From contig OZ024791.1 in assembly GCA_964017065.1 (NCBI GenBank), positions 4,082,547 through 4,146,546 on the forward strand: 64,000 bases of DNA, read 5' to 3'. Both the position numbers and the translations under genes were made by a program. The notes below the pieces were generated by a model. That model was given only the letters and a program-made list of their open reading frames with translations. It was not told the DNA's origin and did no database searches. Source of the DNA: Haliclona indistincta. Taxonomy: Eukaryota; Porifera; Demospongiae; Haplosclerida; Chalinidae. Below, piece by piece: positions 22,701 to 34,700 of this stretch (position 1 is its first letter; each line of letters begins with the position of its first letter).

Positions 22701-25700
22701 TGACCAAATAAGCCATCTTCTGGTGGACTTCAAACTGTGGTACTGGCATCCACCTGCAAGGCTCTATATCACGCATCCGACTTGAAAATGCTAGCCTTGA
22801 CTTTCAAGTGCTGTTGCAATCGTGATCGCGGGCGCGCATACTAAGTCATGACGTCACACAATGAATAATTAATACCGATAAACGTCATCTGCTCGCGTGC
22901 TGGTCACGTTACTTTCCCGAGAGAGTCCTTGACGGGTATATTAGAGTTGGATACTCTCTCTTCTATTATTTACTCTTGTTTTTACTTCAGGAAAATTTTT
23001 GTCAATCCTTCCGTTTTGTGGATGCATCTTCTTTATCAATGCTGTTCAACGAGAAATTTTGGGCCACCCTCAGCACACAGTTTTGTTGTCACAAATGCCC
23101 ATTATTTTAACCTATGTACCAAAGACACCACATGCATGCGGTGTCACACACCAGGTTATTATAGTTATACAGCACTTGCCTACAACATAAGCTCCATTAT
23201 CAGATAGTTTCTGTCCTGTACAGCGCAGCTCTGGAGGGAGACTATCCGTACTCTCATCCATGGAATGCTGAGTAAATTTAGAGATAAGAAACAAGTATCA
23301 TTTCTTGCTGTATAATGAAGTCAATGGGTTTAGCTAAGATTTAGGTGTTAGAGAGCTAATGTTTAGAGAGCATTACCAGTTGTAGCAGTCGTGGATATAG
23401 AAAAGATACAGATTGAGCCAAATTCATAGACATCATACAATTCATCAGCCAGCACTTTTCATCCAGAGTTACAACAGGAGCTGTAATGGGTAGACAATGT
23501 TGCATTCATTGTGTCCACAGAGATTAGGGATGGTCAATATTGAAGTGACAACATGATATTGCATTAAATACTGACCAACTGTCAACACACAACAGTCTTA
23601 TATCTTTTAATCTCTGTTTTTGCCATCATCATCACAGAACTGTGATAAGCTTGGCTGTATTCTATACACATACAGTAGGTCAGATGAAGAGTTCATAATT
23701 ATAGCTAATAATTATGGTTAGATTTTCACAATGTACTTGTAGGCTAAAACATGAGTGAATGATTAACTCAAAATTACTGGCAATAACAGCTTACAACTGT
23801 GATCTGTGGCAGACATTTGCACACTATGATGTGTACAATGTTAGTGAAAAGTCAACTTTTTATGAGAGCAACTCACGAGAGAGAAGTGCATCTGACTTGA
23901 GGAGACAGTTGGCATACATTGGAAGCAACTTGAGGCTGTCAGGAAGAATAAGCTGGCCTTGAGGAGACTGACTAGAACACTGCTTGCGATAACATGCCAA
24001 AGCAACTGCACACTGATGAGTAAAGTTTTCTCTAATAGTCTTGTATGGCATAGAAAATGCTGCATTGCATACTAAGGAAGGAAGAGAAATCATGTACAAT
24101 GACAAGAATTTTTTGCAGATATGTTACTTACTGCTTTTAGAGAAAAAGTTGACAATAGTGTCCACCTCACAGCTACGATAGATATCAGAAAACTTGGTAG
24201 AACAATTGAGAGAAAGATTATGAATCCTGAGGCGACGTTGGCCATACACATTAGTGTATAGTAGGGCAGCCTACCAAACCAAACACAATGTACAGTGAGT
24301 GATACAGTCAACTATACCTGTACAAAGGCAAGTTCTTCTTCGGGTATTTTGTCATCATGTTTTATCTCCACACCAATGGCTTTATCAGAGTCAATATTTC
24401 CTAGTTCTATGTCAGTAGTGTTGGCCATGTAAAATCCACCGTAGAAATTAACAGCTCTAAGGCCTAAGGTACAACAAAACAACATGAGCATTATGAAATT
24501 AGAGCTCTTCTGAACACACATGTAGTGCATACACTGTGTGTTTTGTAAATGAACAAACGTTTCCTCAGTCTCGTTGGAGAAGCAGAATTTTGTGTTTCAC
24601 TCTTAGTCACCCAAGCAAACTACAAGTATGCCTGAATGCCTTTTCTCAACACAATCCCAATATCTCAACACAATCCCAATAAGGGTTTGCAGGTTTTATT
24701 GCAAAGCACATGCTCACTGTTCAATGCTGGTCTAAAATTCCATACATAAAATCATTATTTGTTGTGGTATAGCGGTAAAGAATAAAAACTTAACCTCTAT
24801 GATTAAAAACTTACAGTGTGACGTATAATCTAAGGCCTTGTTTACACGACGTTTCTTGCAAATACGACCCGGAGTGTTTTGGTCAGTTTACACATATTAT
24901 ATGTTTTCACAATAAAAATTCTTGAAACTTACATGTGTAATTAGACTCAAAGAATGTGGACGTGGCATTTTAAGAAGCCTGCGATGACCTAAAATAAATA
25001 TTTTACGTTTCAAAAATAATGTACAGCACATTCCACGCTCATGCTGATTATGTGCTATTCAACAGAGGCAGTTGGACTATTGCGACAATCGATGAGTCGT
25101 GTGTTGCTAACCATGATAAGTCGCAACCGTAAACAAAGTCTGCAAGCAAAATCAGGTGCTAGAGTTTTGCTGGTACCATACGTGAGAAGGCGCGGATTAA
25201 AACAATGAATGTCATAATGTTGTTTTGCTGGTCCATGAAGACCTGTGCTACTAATCTTGATAACGGTGCTGTGTTTTGACTTGCTGATGCATAAACACGG
25301 ACTCTCTTTCATAACATGCTGCCACACATAAGGTACCAGTTGGTGATATACCATACTCACGTACAGTAGATTACCTTCTGCTAATACATACCTGAACTAC
25401 AACGCACTCTCATGACACAATCAAATCCAGTATTCCTAGAAACACTCCTTTTCAGATCATCAATGACTCTATCTCCATCAATGGCAGGCTGAATTAAGAA
25501 GTACAAATAAAATATAGACTTTGCACTGAATTTCATAACACTCACACTGTACAAGGCCTTGCATAATTATATGCTACCAATAAGGGCATGTTCTGTTAAT
25601 GCTCATCTAAATATTATGCATGTAAATGCTTACATAAATAGTTACCCGAGAACCATTGCTATGTCATAGCAGTAAAGTAACTTATTGTTGACTGCTTTGT

Positions 25701-28700
25701 ACAACAAACCATGGAGTAGGGACTATGATAAACTAAATTCAAGCCTAGTTTGACAAATGCCTATCAGCTAGTGAATAAAAATTTACTACAATGATCATCC
25801 AGGGTGACAGTCGGAGGTGACAACACCACCTGGACTCTAATCTCAGTACTTCACGAGCGTAATATTGAATGCTCAATAACTCTCATACAGCCCGACCGCC
25901 ACCAACATGAGTTACTCAGGCACTCCACAAGCTTGATGTCGCCCACGAAGCAACAATTATGATAAATCATTTCCTATTGGTGGGTCGTCCAGAGCTACAT
26001 GAATATAAGAACCAACCATTGTAGCATGCAGCGGGATCGTATACATATTCCTTGGTCAATCATTAAAATGGCACTTAACAGTGAGTCTGACTGTCAACTA
26101 ATCAAATTTGAAATAGGAGATAAGCTTGTATGCATCATACACACCTGAAAGTTGGTATAATAGTGTATTTCTCCTCCAGTGGTGCTAACAAAGTTTCCTA
26201 ATGTTGCTAGATCACAGTAGTCAGTGGGAAAGAGGAAAAGTTCTACACCAACTCCATGTTTGACGCATTCTTGAGCCAGGGTCTGATAAGAGGTACCCAA
26301 AGGCTGCAACAGCATCTGGAGGAAAGACAACATGTATGCACAATCAATAACTGCTGTATAGCATATGGCTGTATGTGTAGTTATCAAGCTATAGTCTGCA
26401 ATGTCTGATGTCAAAAAGGTTGTAACAAGATGAATAAAGCTACATGGATAATAATTATGTTACCTCCTTTTAAAAATTGTGCACATCTGTGCAAATAATG
26501 CAAATTGGCATGATAAATGGAGATTCACTCCAAGAGTGTACAATAATGATTGGTACTGCTTTAACCTTCTCTTTGTCTGTACCAAGTAGTTTCACATCAA
26601 CTCTCTTTTTTAGCTGGCCTGGTCCAGGAGCAGTAGGTAAGTTGGAATGAAAAATAAACAAACGTCCATTACTACCAGCAGCCTAATAATAGAAAGCCAA
26701 GGACATTAGAACAGGGCCAGGTAAACTAGTGACCTTGATAGCCTCCATACCAGCTCTGACAACTGGTTCTAGTACAACCTCATGAGCACGAGATGAGGTA
26801 AACATATCCGGTAACATAGCCATCAGACTGAGCATAAGAAAAGAAGAAGCAAGTTTAAGGTGTATATAATGACATTTTTCTTACTTTTCAATTACAGTCC
26901 TTGACTCAGCAAAATCAACTAAGAATCCATCAACAATTGGAACAAACACATCATTAATATCAGTCAACACCATCATCTGAGGCTGTACCAAATTCTCCTG
27001 AATAATTGTAGAATGTGATACACGATAAATCGACATCCATACTTACTAACCTTGACATTGTAGAAATGCAGCACTCTATCATAAGTTACAAATCCTACAC
27101 GGATAGCAGAGTGACCAGACTCCATCCTATCAGTAAGAGTGTAATTGTTAGACATGTACGATGGTTAAAACATACCCAGTAAGAGAGTCTAACACTGATG
27201 ACATAGTCTGCATTAGGAAGGACACAAATCCAGACTGCTGGTTAGTTACAGAAACATCAATCATAAATATATAAGCTGGAGGATTCGGCAGTTTGCCTTC
27301 CTATAAAAAAAGACGTGCATGTACAAAAAAATGTCAGTTAAGACAAAACTATAGAAGTATAATTACATGTAGATGCATGTACTGTAAGTTATTGTACCTT
27401 ACAGTAGTCCTTGGTAGCAGCATACTCTACTGTACCATACATTAGTTCAGGTCGCTGCAACACATCAGTTCTCCTACCAGTATGATCGATGTGAGAAAAA
27501 TATTCAGGAGGAACTGAAGATGAAGAATATTAACTCAATGTAGTTGCAGTACATGTGTCATAATTAATAGGCACATCATGGCCAGTTGGCCAGTGGCCTC
27601 CTTAAGTAGGTAGGGGTCGATGGCCAAAAACAAAAGGCTGCACAATTAAAACCTCTTGTGATCATGCCAAGACAATTGGATCTACATGTACTCTGCAGTG
27701 CTGGCCCAAGCCGCCCACCTCTATAGTTTGCTTGAAAACCTCAAAGCAATGAAAATCAAGTTTTGTCATCTTTTTCCAGCTAGCCTATGCAAGCAGTGAC
27801 TAGGATGAAACACACCATAAATTCCCTATCTAAACACAGTTTTTAGCAAAACAGCAATACTAATTTTTACATTATCACAATCCAATCTGTCGTCAGCTAT
27901 CTGCTTTCAGAAACTAAGATTTACAATCATTAGAGACACTCTACATGTACTTTGGGTAGAATACAAAATATGACTACATTAACACTAATAAAACTATTTC
28001 ACCTGATGGTGAAGTTAACACATCTCAAAAGTCACTTAGATCACTACCCAACTAGTACTGAGATTGCTTCAAAATTGCATTCACTTTGCATAAAGTGCCT
28101 TTGACAATTTAAGCATCACATGACCGCTTCAGACTCCATACCATAAATTCTGCTCAAACTATGTTACACTTACTCGCGCACGCCCGTGTATGTAATTATT
28201 CTACTACAAGTGCACCATAGTACAAATTGCTTGGAACGCAAGTGCTGCTGCCACTAGCAGTGTTCACAGCAAACAACGAGCAAATCTTCACTGTTACTTG
28301 TCTGCTCAGGCTTGTAAGAATGTTAGTAGCTCAAGCTTAGCTAATGTTGCATGGTACGTGTTGCATGCATGCAGTGCCGATTGAGTGCATGCAGCTAGTG
28401 CAATGGAACAGTTCTATTTCAAATTGTCTTTACACTGTATTAGCATAAATGCCAACCAAGTTATTATTTAAAAATTTAATAAAAAAAGAAAACAAACAAA
28501 AATGCAAGAGATTTAGGGTTGGTATATGTATCAAAAAAGTATGGAAACAAGATTGTGAACAAGGTAAGTAAACAAGAGTTGAAATAAAAAGGATTGTAAC
28601 AATAGCCGTGTAATGCTACCTCCCTAAAATTAACCGCTTTCAATAGTTGTGGTTAAAGGTAGCATTACACTGCTATTGTTACAATCCTTCTTACTTACCT

Positions 28701-29617
28701 TATTCACAATCTTGTTTCCATACTTTTTCGATACAAGTACCAACCCTAAATCTCTTGCATTATTTTTCGTTTTTATTACTTGTATCAATATGGCTACACC
28801 CATAAAGAATGGTAACAACAAATTGCACTCGCAAAAAAATATTTTTAAAGGATATAAAGATTACTGACAAGAATATCAATATTAATACCCTACATGAGCA
28901 TATAACGTACAACCTGCAAGCCAGCATTGTTGCACAGAAGCCATTGATGTATGGATGCATGGTCTTATGTTACCTCCCTGGTGACAGAGCTATTTGTATC
29001 ATTTGTACATTATCTTGACAAAAATTGATGACAAAATATTACCACCACTGTAACAATACTACTAACCTTCATTGGTACACTGGCAGATGGGGCATATGTA
29101 TTGACGACCACCATCAACAAACCGACAGTTTGGGTTCATGTAAGTTTTGCATCTATTGCAACGAATAGGACCCCCAGCTCCATGGTCAACAACTTGAACA
29201 TTGTCCTGTACAAGAACGTGAGAGGTTAGTAGTAGCAATATTAGTAGTAACCTCATTAAGTGGAACTTCAGCTAATGGTTGAATCACTAATCCCAGTGGT
29301 ATTCTGCACTGATTAAGAAGATCCTTTGAACAAGGAACAGTATAAAGGGTAGAACGCATGTAACGAGGACTACAGCTCCCTATCAAACATACAGCATAAA
29401 AAATGAACATGTAGACGTAATAGAAATGGTTTATTACCTTGATCCACAACTGGAAATGTAGTTGAAACTAGTGGAGGAGCAACACCTTTAATGGAAGTGA
29501 GGTAAGGAGTATTGCCCCGCTGTTCTTGATCTGCCTTTACAACTGCAATCTGAGTAAACAAATACATGTACAGCATTCTGGTATCACACACACACATACA
29601 TGTACACACATTGAAAT

Positions 29618-29672
<55 letters not shown>

Positions 29673-31488
29673 CTGTGCATATAATAAGCCCCAGTGGTTT
29701 CTACCCAAAGAGGAGATAGTAAGCATGCATCTGTGACATGTTCTTTGTAAGCAGCAGAAACAATCATGCAAGAGTGTTCAGCGGTTGCTAATACACCAGT
29801 ACTAATTGCCTGAGCGAACCCCATATTCATCGATGATATTGTTTTAAATCACCATAATACGATGGATTTGAGGTATGCAAGGGGCTTAGGAATTCAATGT
29901 TAATATCTATCTGTGCTCAAGAATAGGAAAGTCGCCAGAATCAAGTCAAGTGACAAGTACATTTTGAAAGACAGCAATGCACTCTCACGTCCATTTTAAC
30001 AATACCTATGGTAAAACTGTAGTGAAACCATTGGTATACTAAGTGATGGACCAATCAGGTTGTACAATTGCACTTATCTATTGTATAAAAACTTAAAAGA
30101 CCATAGTCCATGGTAACAACTTTAGTTTGAGAAAATCTTCTAATTGAAGGCATCGACATATTATGCTCACTCATCCAACGTTTCAAAGCGTTTTGAAGGA
30201 GAACTAGTTCAACAACCAACTAGTTTCCATTTGTACAGCCATCTACAAATGCAGACGTGCAAACTTGTTAATTCACCAACTATAATATTACTATGGTGAT
30301 TGGTAAGACAAATACTAGGATACACGGTCAATACTGGCATAGAAGAAAAAAATATTTAAAGGATTTTCCAGTAACAATTCGCTGTGTAGTGTATTTCAAT
30401 GATTTAGGTATGCTGATTTTGCACGACAAGCAAATAAATTTATATGTATTGTGACATGGATATTAAAAGCTTACAGGGTTTGGCATAAGGTCTGGATCAA
30501 TCCGCGCTGATTGTGGTCTAGGTTGAGACTGAACAGGTCCTGCCATTGAAGGAGTTGCCATTCCCGGTGCTGACTGCATGGGTCCTCTTGGAGGAGCATG
30601 CTGACCAGAAAACTGCTGATTAGGGTAACTCATACCAGGTGGAGAAGAATAGCTGCTGCCTCCTGGTTGGCCAGGCATAGGATTCGTAGCTGTATGTGGT
30701 CCCAATGAGACCCCGCTGTTCATTGGAGGAGGACCAACAGACATCCCACTGCTCATTGGAGGAGGACCTACAGACATCCCACTGCTCATTGGAGGAGGAC
30801 CTACAGACATGCCACTGCTCATTGGAGGAGGACCTACAGACATGCCACTGCTCATTGGAGGAGGACCAACAGACATCCCACTGCTCATTGGAGGAGGACC
30901 AAACGAAGGACCACTGTTCATTGGAGGAGGAGCACCAACAGACATGCCACTGCTCATTGGAGGAGGAGGACCAACAGACATCCCACTGCTCATTGGAGGA
31001 CCAAATGAAGCACCACTGTTCATTGGAGGAGGACCCAATGCAGCACCACCGTTCATTGGAGGAGGAGCACCAACGTTCATTGGAGGAGGAGCACCAACAG
31101 ACATACCACTGCTCATTGGAGGAGGACCCAATGCTGCACCACTGTGAGGAGGAGGAGCAACATTATAGAAAGAAGCATGCTGTTGACCACTTGACGGACC
31201 ACCCATTGGCAATTTAGACTGAGAAGGTAGTGGCTGGTATTGGTTAGCAAACAAAGAACCTTGCGAAATGTTTGGTTGAATGCCGGGCTGTGGAACAGCA
31301 CCAGGCTGATAGTGTGCTTGCTGTTGGGGTCTTCCTGTGAGAAACTGAGAGGGCCCGTTAGAGTGGTTGTCAGTGTTTTGAGTGCTTATCGACATATTGC
31401 CCATTTGCTGAGTAGGAAGAGGCTGATGTTGGTATGGTTGGCCTGGTCTCGAAGAAGCCCCATACTGCTGTTGGTTGTAAAACGACAT
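19706..31488 (-). CDS. SEC24C: COPII coat cargo adaptor SEC24 (SEC24C/D type)
   Basis: SEC24 pairs with SEC23 in the inner COPII coat and captures cargo at ER exit sites. Start ATG is 31488; stop is 19706-19708. About 20 exons read. 30475-31488 gives the Pro/Gln/Met-rich N-terminus with tandem 11-residue repeats. About 29434-29553 holds [12 protein letters not shown] and about 29267-29384 holds [14 protein letters not shown]. About 29068-29207 carries the zinc finger (CNRCKTYM … CPICQC) and 27400-27513 holds [17 protein letters not shown]. Trunk exons run from 27.3 to 26.1 kb; beta-barrel and helical exons from 25.5 to 23.2 kb ([30 protein letters not shown]). The gelsolin-like exons are near 21.5 and 21.1 kb, and the last exon (19706-19853) ends [18 protein letters not shown]. 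That last motif favours SEC24C/D over SEC24A/B. Introns contain a 599-bp MITE, a fold-back element and an (AC)n tract. Confidence 0.93.
22380..22978. mobile_element. 599-bp MITE with ~90-bp terminal inverted repeats in a SEC24 intron
   Basis: The left end CAAGAGTAAATAATAGAAGA runs about 90 bp and recurs inverted at the right end, ending 22978, with only a few mismatches. The arms include CGGGAAAGTAACGTGACCAG. A 7-bp direct repeat TTTTTAC lies on both sides (22373-22379 and 22979-22985). The interior has CpG-rich segments and a TGACGTCA palindrome. No transposase is encoded. The superfamily is not assignable from a 7-bp duplication alone. Confidence 0.75.
28502..28760. repeat. fold-back inverted repeat in a SEC24 intron
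   Basis: The left arm (28502 to about 28624, starting ATGCAAGAGATTTAGGGTTG) matches the right arm (about 28654-28760) inverted at roughly nine positions in ten. The left arm has a 17-bp insertion absent from the right arm. The loop is about 30 bp. Transcribed as part of the SEC24 pre-mRNA it would form a hairpin of about 105 bp. It lies between the zinc-finger exon and the exon at 27400-27513. Confidence 0.7.
29619..29670. repeat. (AC)n microsatellite
   Basis: Uninterrupted AC dinucleotide run of 26 units in the first SEC24 intron, preceded by shorter CA/CATA runs at 29585-29610. It creates apparent poly-Cys-Val frames on the minus strand that are not genes. Confidence 0.97.
30710..31105 (-). 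repeat. in-frame 33-bp coding minisatellite in SEC24
   Basis: About a dozen copies of an 11-codon unit encode [11 protein letters not shown] and close variants (PPPMNSG…) in the disordered N-terminal region. Five near-identical units stand in a row (about 30720-30900), followed by more variable ones. Unit length is a multiple of three, so copy number can change without breaking the frame. The opposite strand is also open through this region, but this is a by-product. Confidence 0.9.
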
Positions 31489-31745
31489 GTTCTGATGTTG
31501 CAGTTGATTTCACATAAAATGTTGTTTGCGCTTGATAACTTGCTGAGCAATGATTAAAATAATCGTAAAAGTTTCTATCACATTCTTACCTATAAGAATA
31601 GTCTTGGAGAAAGAGACTGATAATAGATAATGCCACAGATAGACAAAGGACTGACTGCCATAAGTGACGTCACCCTTCTAACGTCATAGAATTCTAAATA
31701 ATGCATGCCTTTACATGACATTTTAATTAATGCGCACCAAACTCA
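31489..31745. promoter_or_regulatory. head-to-head promoter of SEC24 and SPRYD7 with CRE palindrome
   Basis: 257 bp separate the two divergent ATGs. A perfect cAMP/ATF-type palindrome TGACGTCA lies at 31665-31672, followed by a second half-site (AACGTCAT) at about 31680. bZIP factors of the CREB/ATF/CREB3 classes bind this motif, and COPII genes in animals are known targets of CREB3-like factors. A role here is inferred. Confidence 0.55.
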
Positions 31746-34700
31746 ATGGCGTGCTTCTGCTCTTGCATATGGGGTAATCCAGATCCTGGACCTATCCGAC
31801 TGAAGGATGTACAGCAGGTTGTGTTGGATACAAGTAGAATGGGTGAGCAGATAATTTATTAAGGCTTATTTAAAGTACATTCATTCATGATTATGCATTA
31901 TTATTATGTATTTTTTTATTATAATTATACAGGTGTAGATTGTGTCGTAGTCAAGTGTGGCCGTAGGATATGTGGTACAGGAGGTGCTCTTGCAAATGCT
32001 CCTATTGTACAAGATAAGAGCTACTTTGAAGTTAAAATACAGTGTGGAGGTTGGTTGAAAAAATATCCCAATAGATTTTGATACAATAATTTATTATTAT
32101 ATATACCTCAGTATTTTGATTGGCCAAATTGCTTTGCAGACGTCAAACAGACAATCAGCATAACCTAGATAAGTTTGTTTATTTAGCTGTGTAGCTGTTT
32201 GAGACAGCAAAGCCCTAACAGTGCTATACATGTGAACTCACACCTCATTTCGCAGCTGCTGTATTTTTACTTATATTTACATACTAGGCAATGTACTTGG
32301 AGTACTTGATGTTATTTGTATAAGCTTATACTGATTACATTTATCTACAATTCCCTTGATAACAGTCTCCAAAACCCAAGGAAACAAGAATTATATCATT
32401 GTTAGAATATTTTTATCGGGTACCTTTCTGAATTCTTATAAAAAGCTTGGAAACCTCAGTACATGTACTTACAAGAAATTAAAAAGATTTCTATCGAAAT
32501 CAAAAGGATGTAGTGATGAAGAAATCTCCACTGGTTCACAATGTAAACCAACAAGGAACAAGCATAGAATGGTAACACGATTGACTTGCTAACAGACCAT
32601 AGATCCCTACATCAGTGGCTGCTGTGGCCAGACTATAGCTAGTTAAGCTATTTACTGTTGACTGACACTTTGAATTGAATTCAGCTTGTGACAAAATATT
32701 GATCTTATGTACAGCCACTGATGTAGGGATCTATGGTCTGTTAGCAAGTCAATCGTGTTACCATTCTATGCTTGTTCCTTGTTGGTTTACATTGTGAACC
32801 AGTGGAGATTTCTTCATCACTACATCCTTTTGATTTCGATAGAAATCTTTTTAATTTCTTGTTTGTGTCCTTTTTTCTTTTTAGTGAAGTGCAGTTCAAT
32901 ATCATGCATGTACGAAGAAGTCTTTGTTTCCACCGACAAGCTAATTTAATATGACGTATAGACACGCCCACTACAAGGGAATGTAGGAATGGAATGTAAG
33001 TAGAATAGTTTAAACAGTTTGCCATCGCGCTATAGTACATGATATCGAGCTCAAGTGTGCATTGTTTACACTCCAGGTCAAGGCAAGTAATATTCCAGAA
33101 CAATCTACTGAAAAATGAAAATAGCTGAAACAAGATTTCTGCTGTTACAGTGATTGGACAACATTTTGTGCGTATTGCAGCCAGAGTTTGTGCGCCACAG
33201 CCGAAATTTCTTTACATTATTAACCGAATGATGCTCTAGAATGATAGCAATGCTGTTTTGATCACGTTGGTGCTTTCTTGGGTGAATAATTTTGCCAACC
33301 AATTCTTTATCTTCAGCTCTCTGTACTGCAAAAACTAAAAGAGGTACGGGTGGGGTACGGTAGCGTAAACGAAAGGTCTTGGGCAGTAGAATCCATTTAG
33401 CAACTTACTTACCTGTCAAATTGTCCTCTAAAGGCGTAGCAGACCAGGAAAGACGCAATGTATTCTGGTTTACTAAATCATTGAGGCTACGTGACGCAAC
33501 GTCAGCATTACGTCAGAATAAATTAGCTTGATCGTACCCCCCCTGCATGCTTGCAGTGCATACGAGCCCCGCCCACACTTGTTTGTAGACGGTTATAATT
33601 ATCTGGCAAGTGCAGAATGGCGATCCTACACGAGCTTACCGTTCTTCGAAGACTCCAGACAAATGCCGGGTGTGTGTTCTCCGTGATAGTGATCCACACG
33701 GCGCAGCGATACTTTAGCTGCTTTTACCCATTGCTTGGTCACGTGCGTATTGCGCAATCACAATAATGGCGTCTAACACTAAGCTGACAATGGATCACGA
33801 TCGAGAAATCGCGAAACTTAGATCGCCGTTACGCTAAAAACAAAGCTCAAAAGGCACATGCCAGGAGAATTTCACGACTGTTCGTGGATGTTTTGGTCTC
33901 GGCACTGCTCGCGTAAAGGCGCTAGGCGAGTGGAAGAAAGAAAGAAAGAAAGAAAACGAAGATGACGAAACTCGATTTTCACCGTTTCCAGGTTCGTCAC
34001 TTTAGTAACAATTTCGAGCAATCTCCTTGCTACTGTAAGATGGGGCAACGCCAGAGAGCAGATCTAAGTGTCTAAAGACGTATAAAATTCAACACCAGGC
34101 GAAATATCAGCGTTTGAACGCTAATACATTGTATGTAGCCGCCATCTTGTTTTCTCGTTCATCCCTACATAGGGAGTCACTACCGTGCCTCCCTAATATT
34201 TAAGTACAAACCTCAGTACATGTAAATCCATTGGCAACATGGTTGTATTTTCTGAAAGTACTCGTACTTTACAAAATGTACTTAAGTACACTTGTTAGTA
34301 CCATACAAGACAAGTCTGTGAAGGTTAACTGTTTGGTCATGTCGCTGCTGCTGACACTCAGAAGCCTGCTTGAATTTGTGTACCAAACGTGAACTTTAAC
34401 AGCCCTGAGACAGCAGCAAACAGCACAGTAAGCAAGAAGCTGGTCACCATAGATTTGTCTTGGATAGCACTAACAAGGTTATGCTATTGGCGCTGCTTTG
34501 CTGGGGACTCAGGCCTGTACTGCTTTGCTGGGGGTTCAGGCCTGTGCTGCTTTGCTGGGGGCTCAGGCCTGTGTTGGAGCCATTGTCAATCATGAAGTTC
34601 TTGGCTGCCAAGGGGTGTAACCTCATAATGTGAGCTTGAAATAAAAATGGACGAATCTTTTGGCATTTTAATTGATTCTGAATGAGATGAGAGTTCACAC

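Noticed and set aside
25055..25360. 101-residue minus-strand frame inside a SEC24 intron
   Set aside because: It does not fit the SEC24 sequence: flanking exons join in phase without it, and no homology is recognised.
29370..29830. Minus-strand frames with poly Cys-Val
   Set aside because: Created by the (AC)n microsatellite in the first SEC24 intron. The real exon there uses a different frame and splice sites.
30696..31217. Plus-strand frames of 112-173 codons opposite the SEC24 N-terminus
   Set aside because: They are antisense shadows of the 33-bp coding repeat. The minus strand carries the conserved SEC24 exon.
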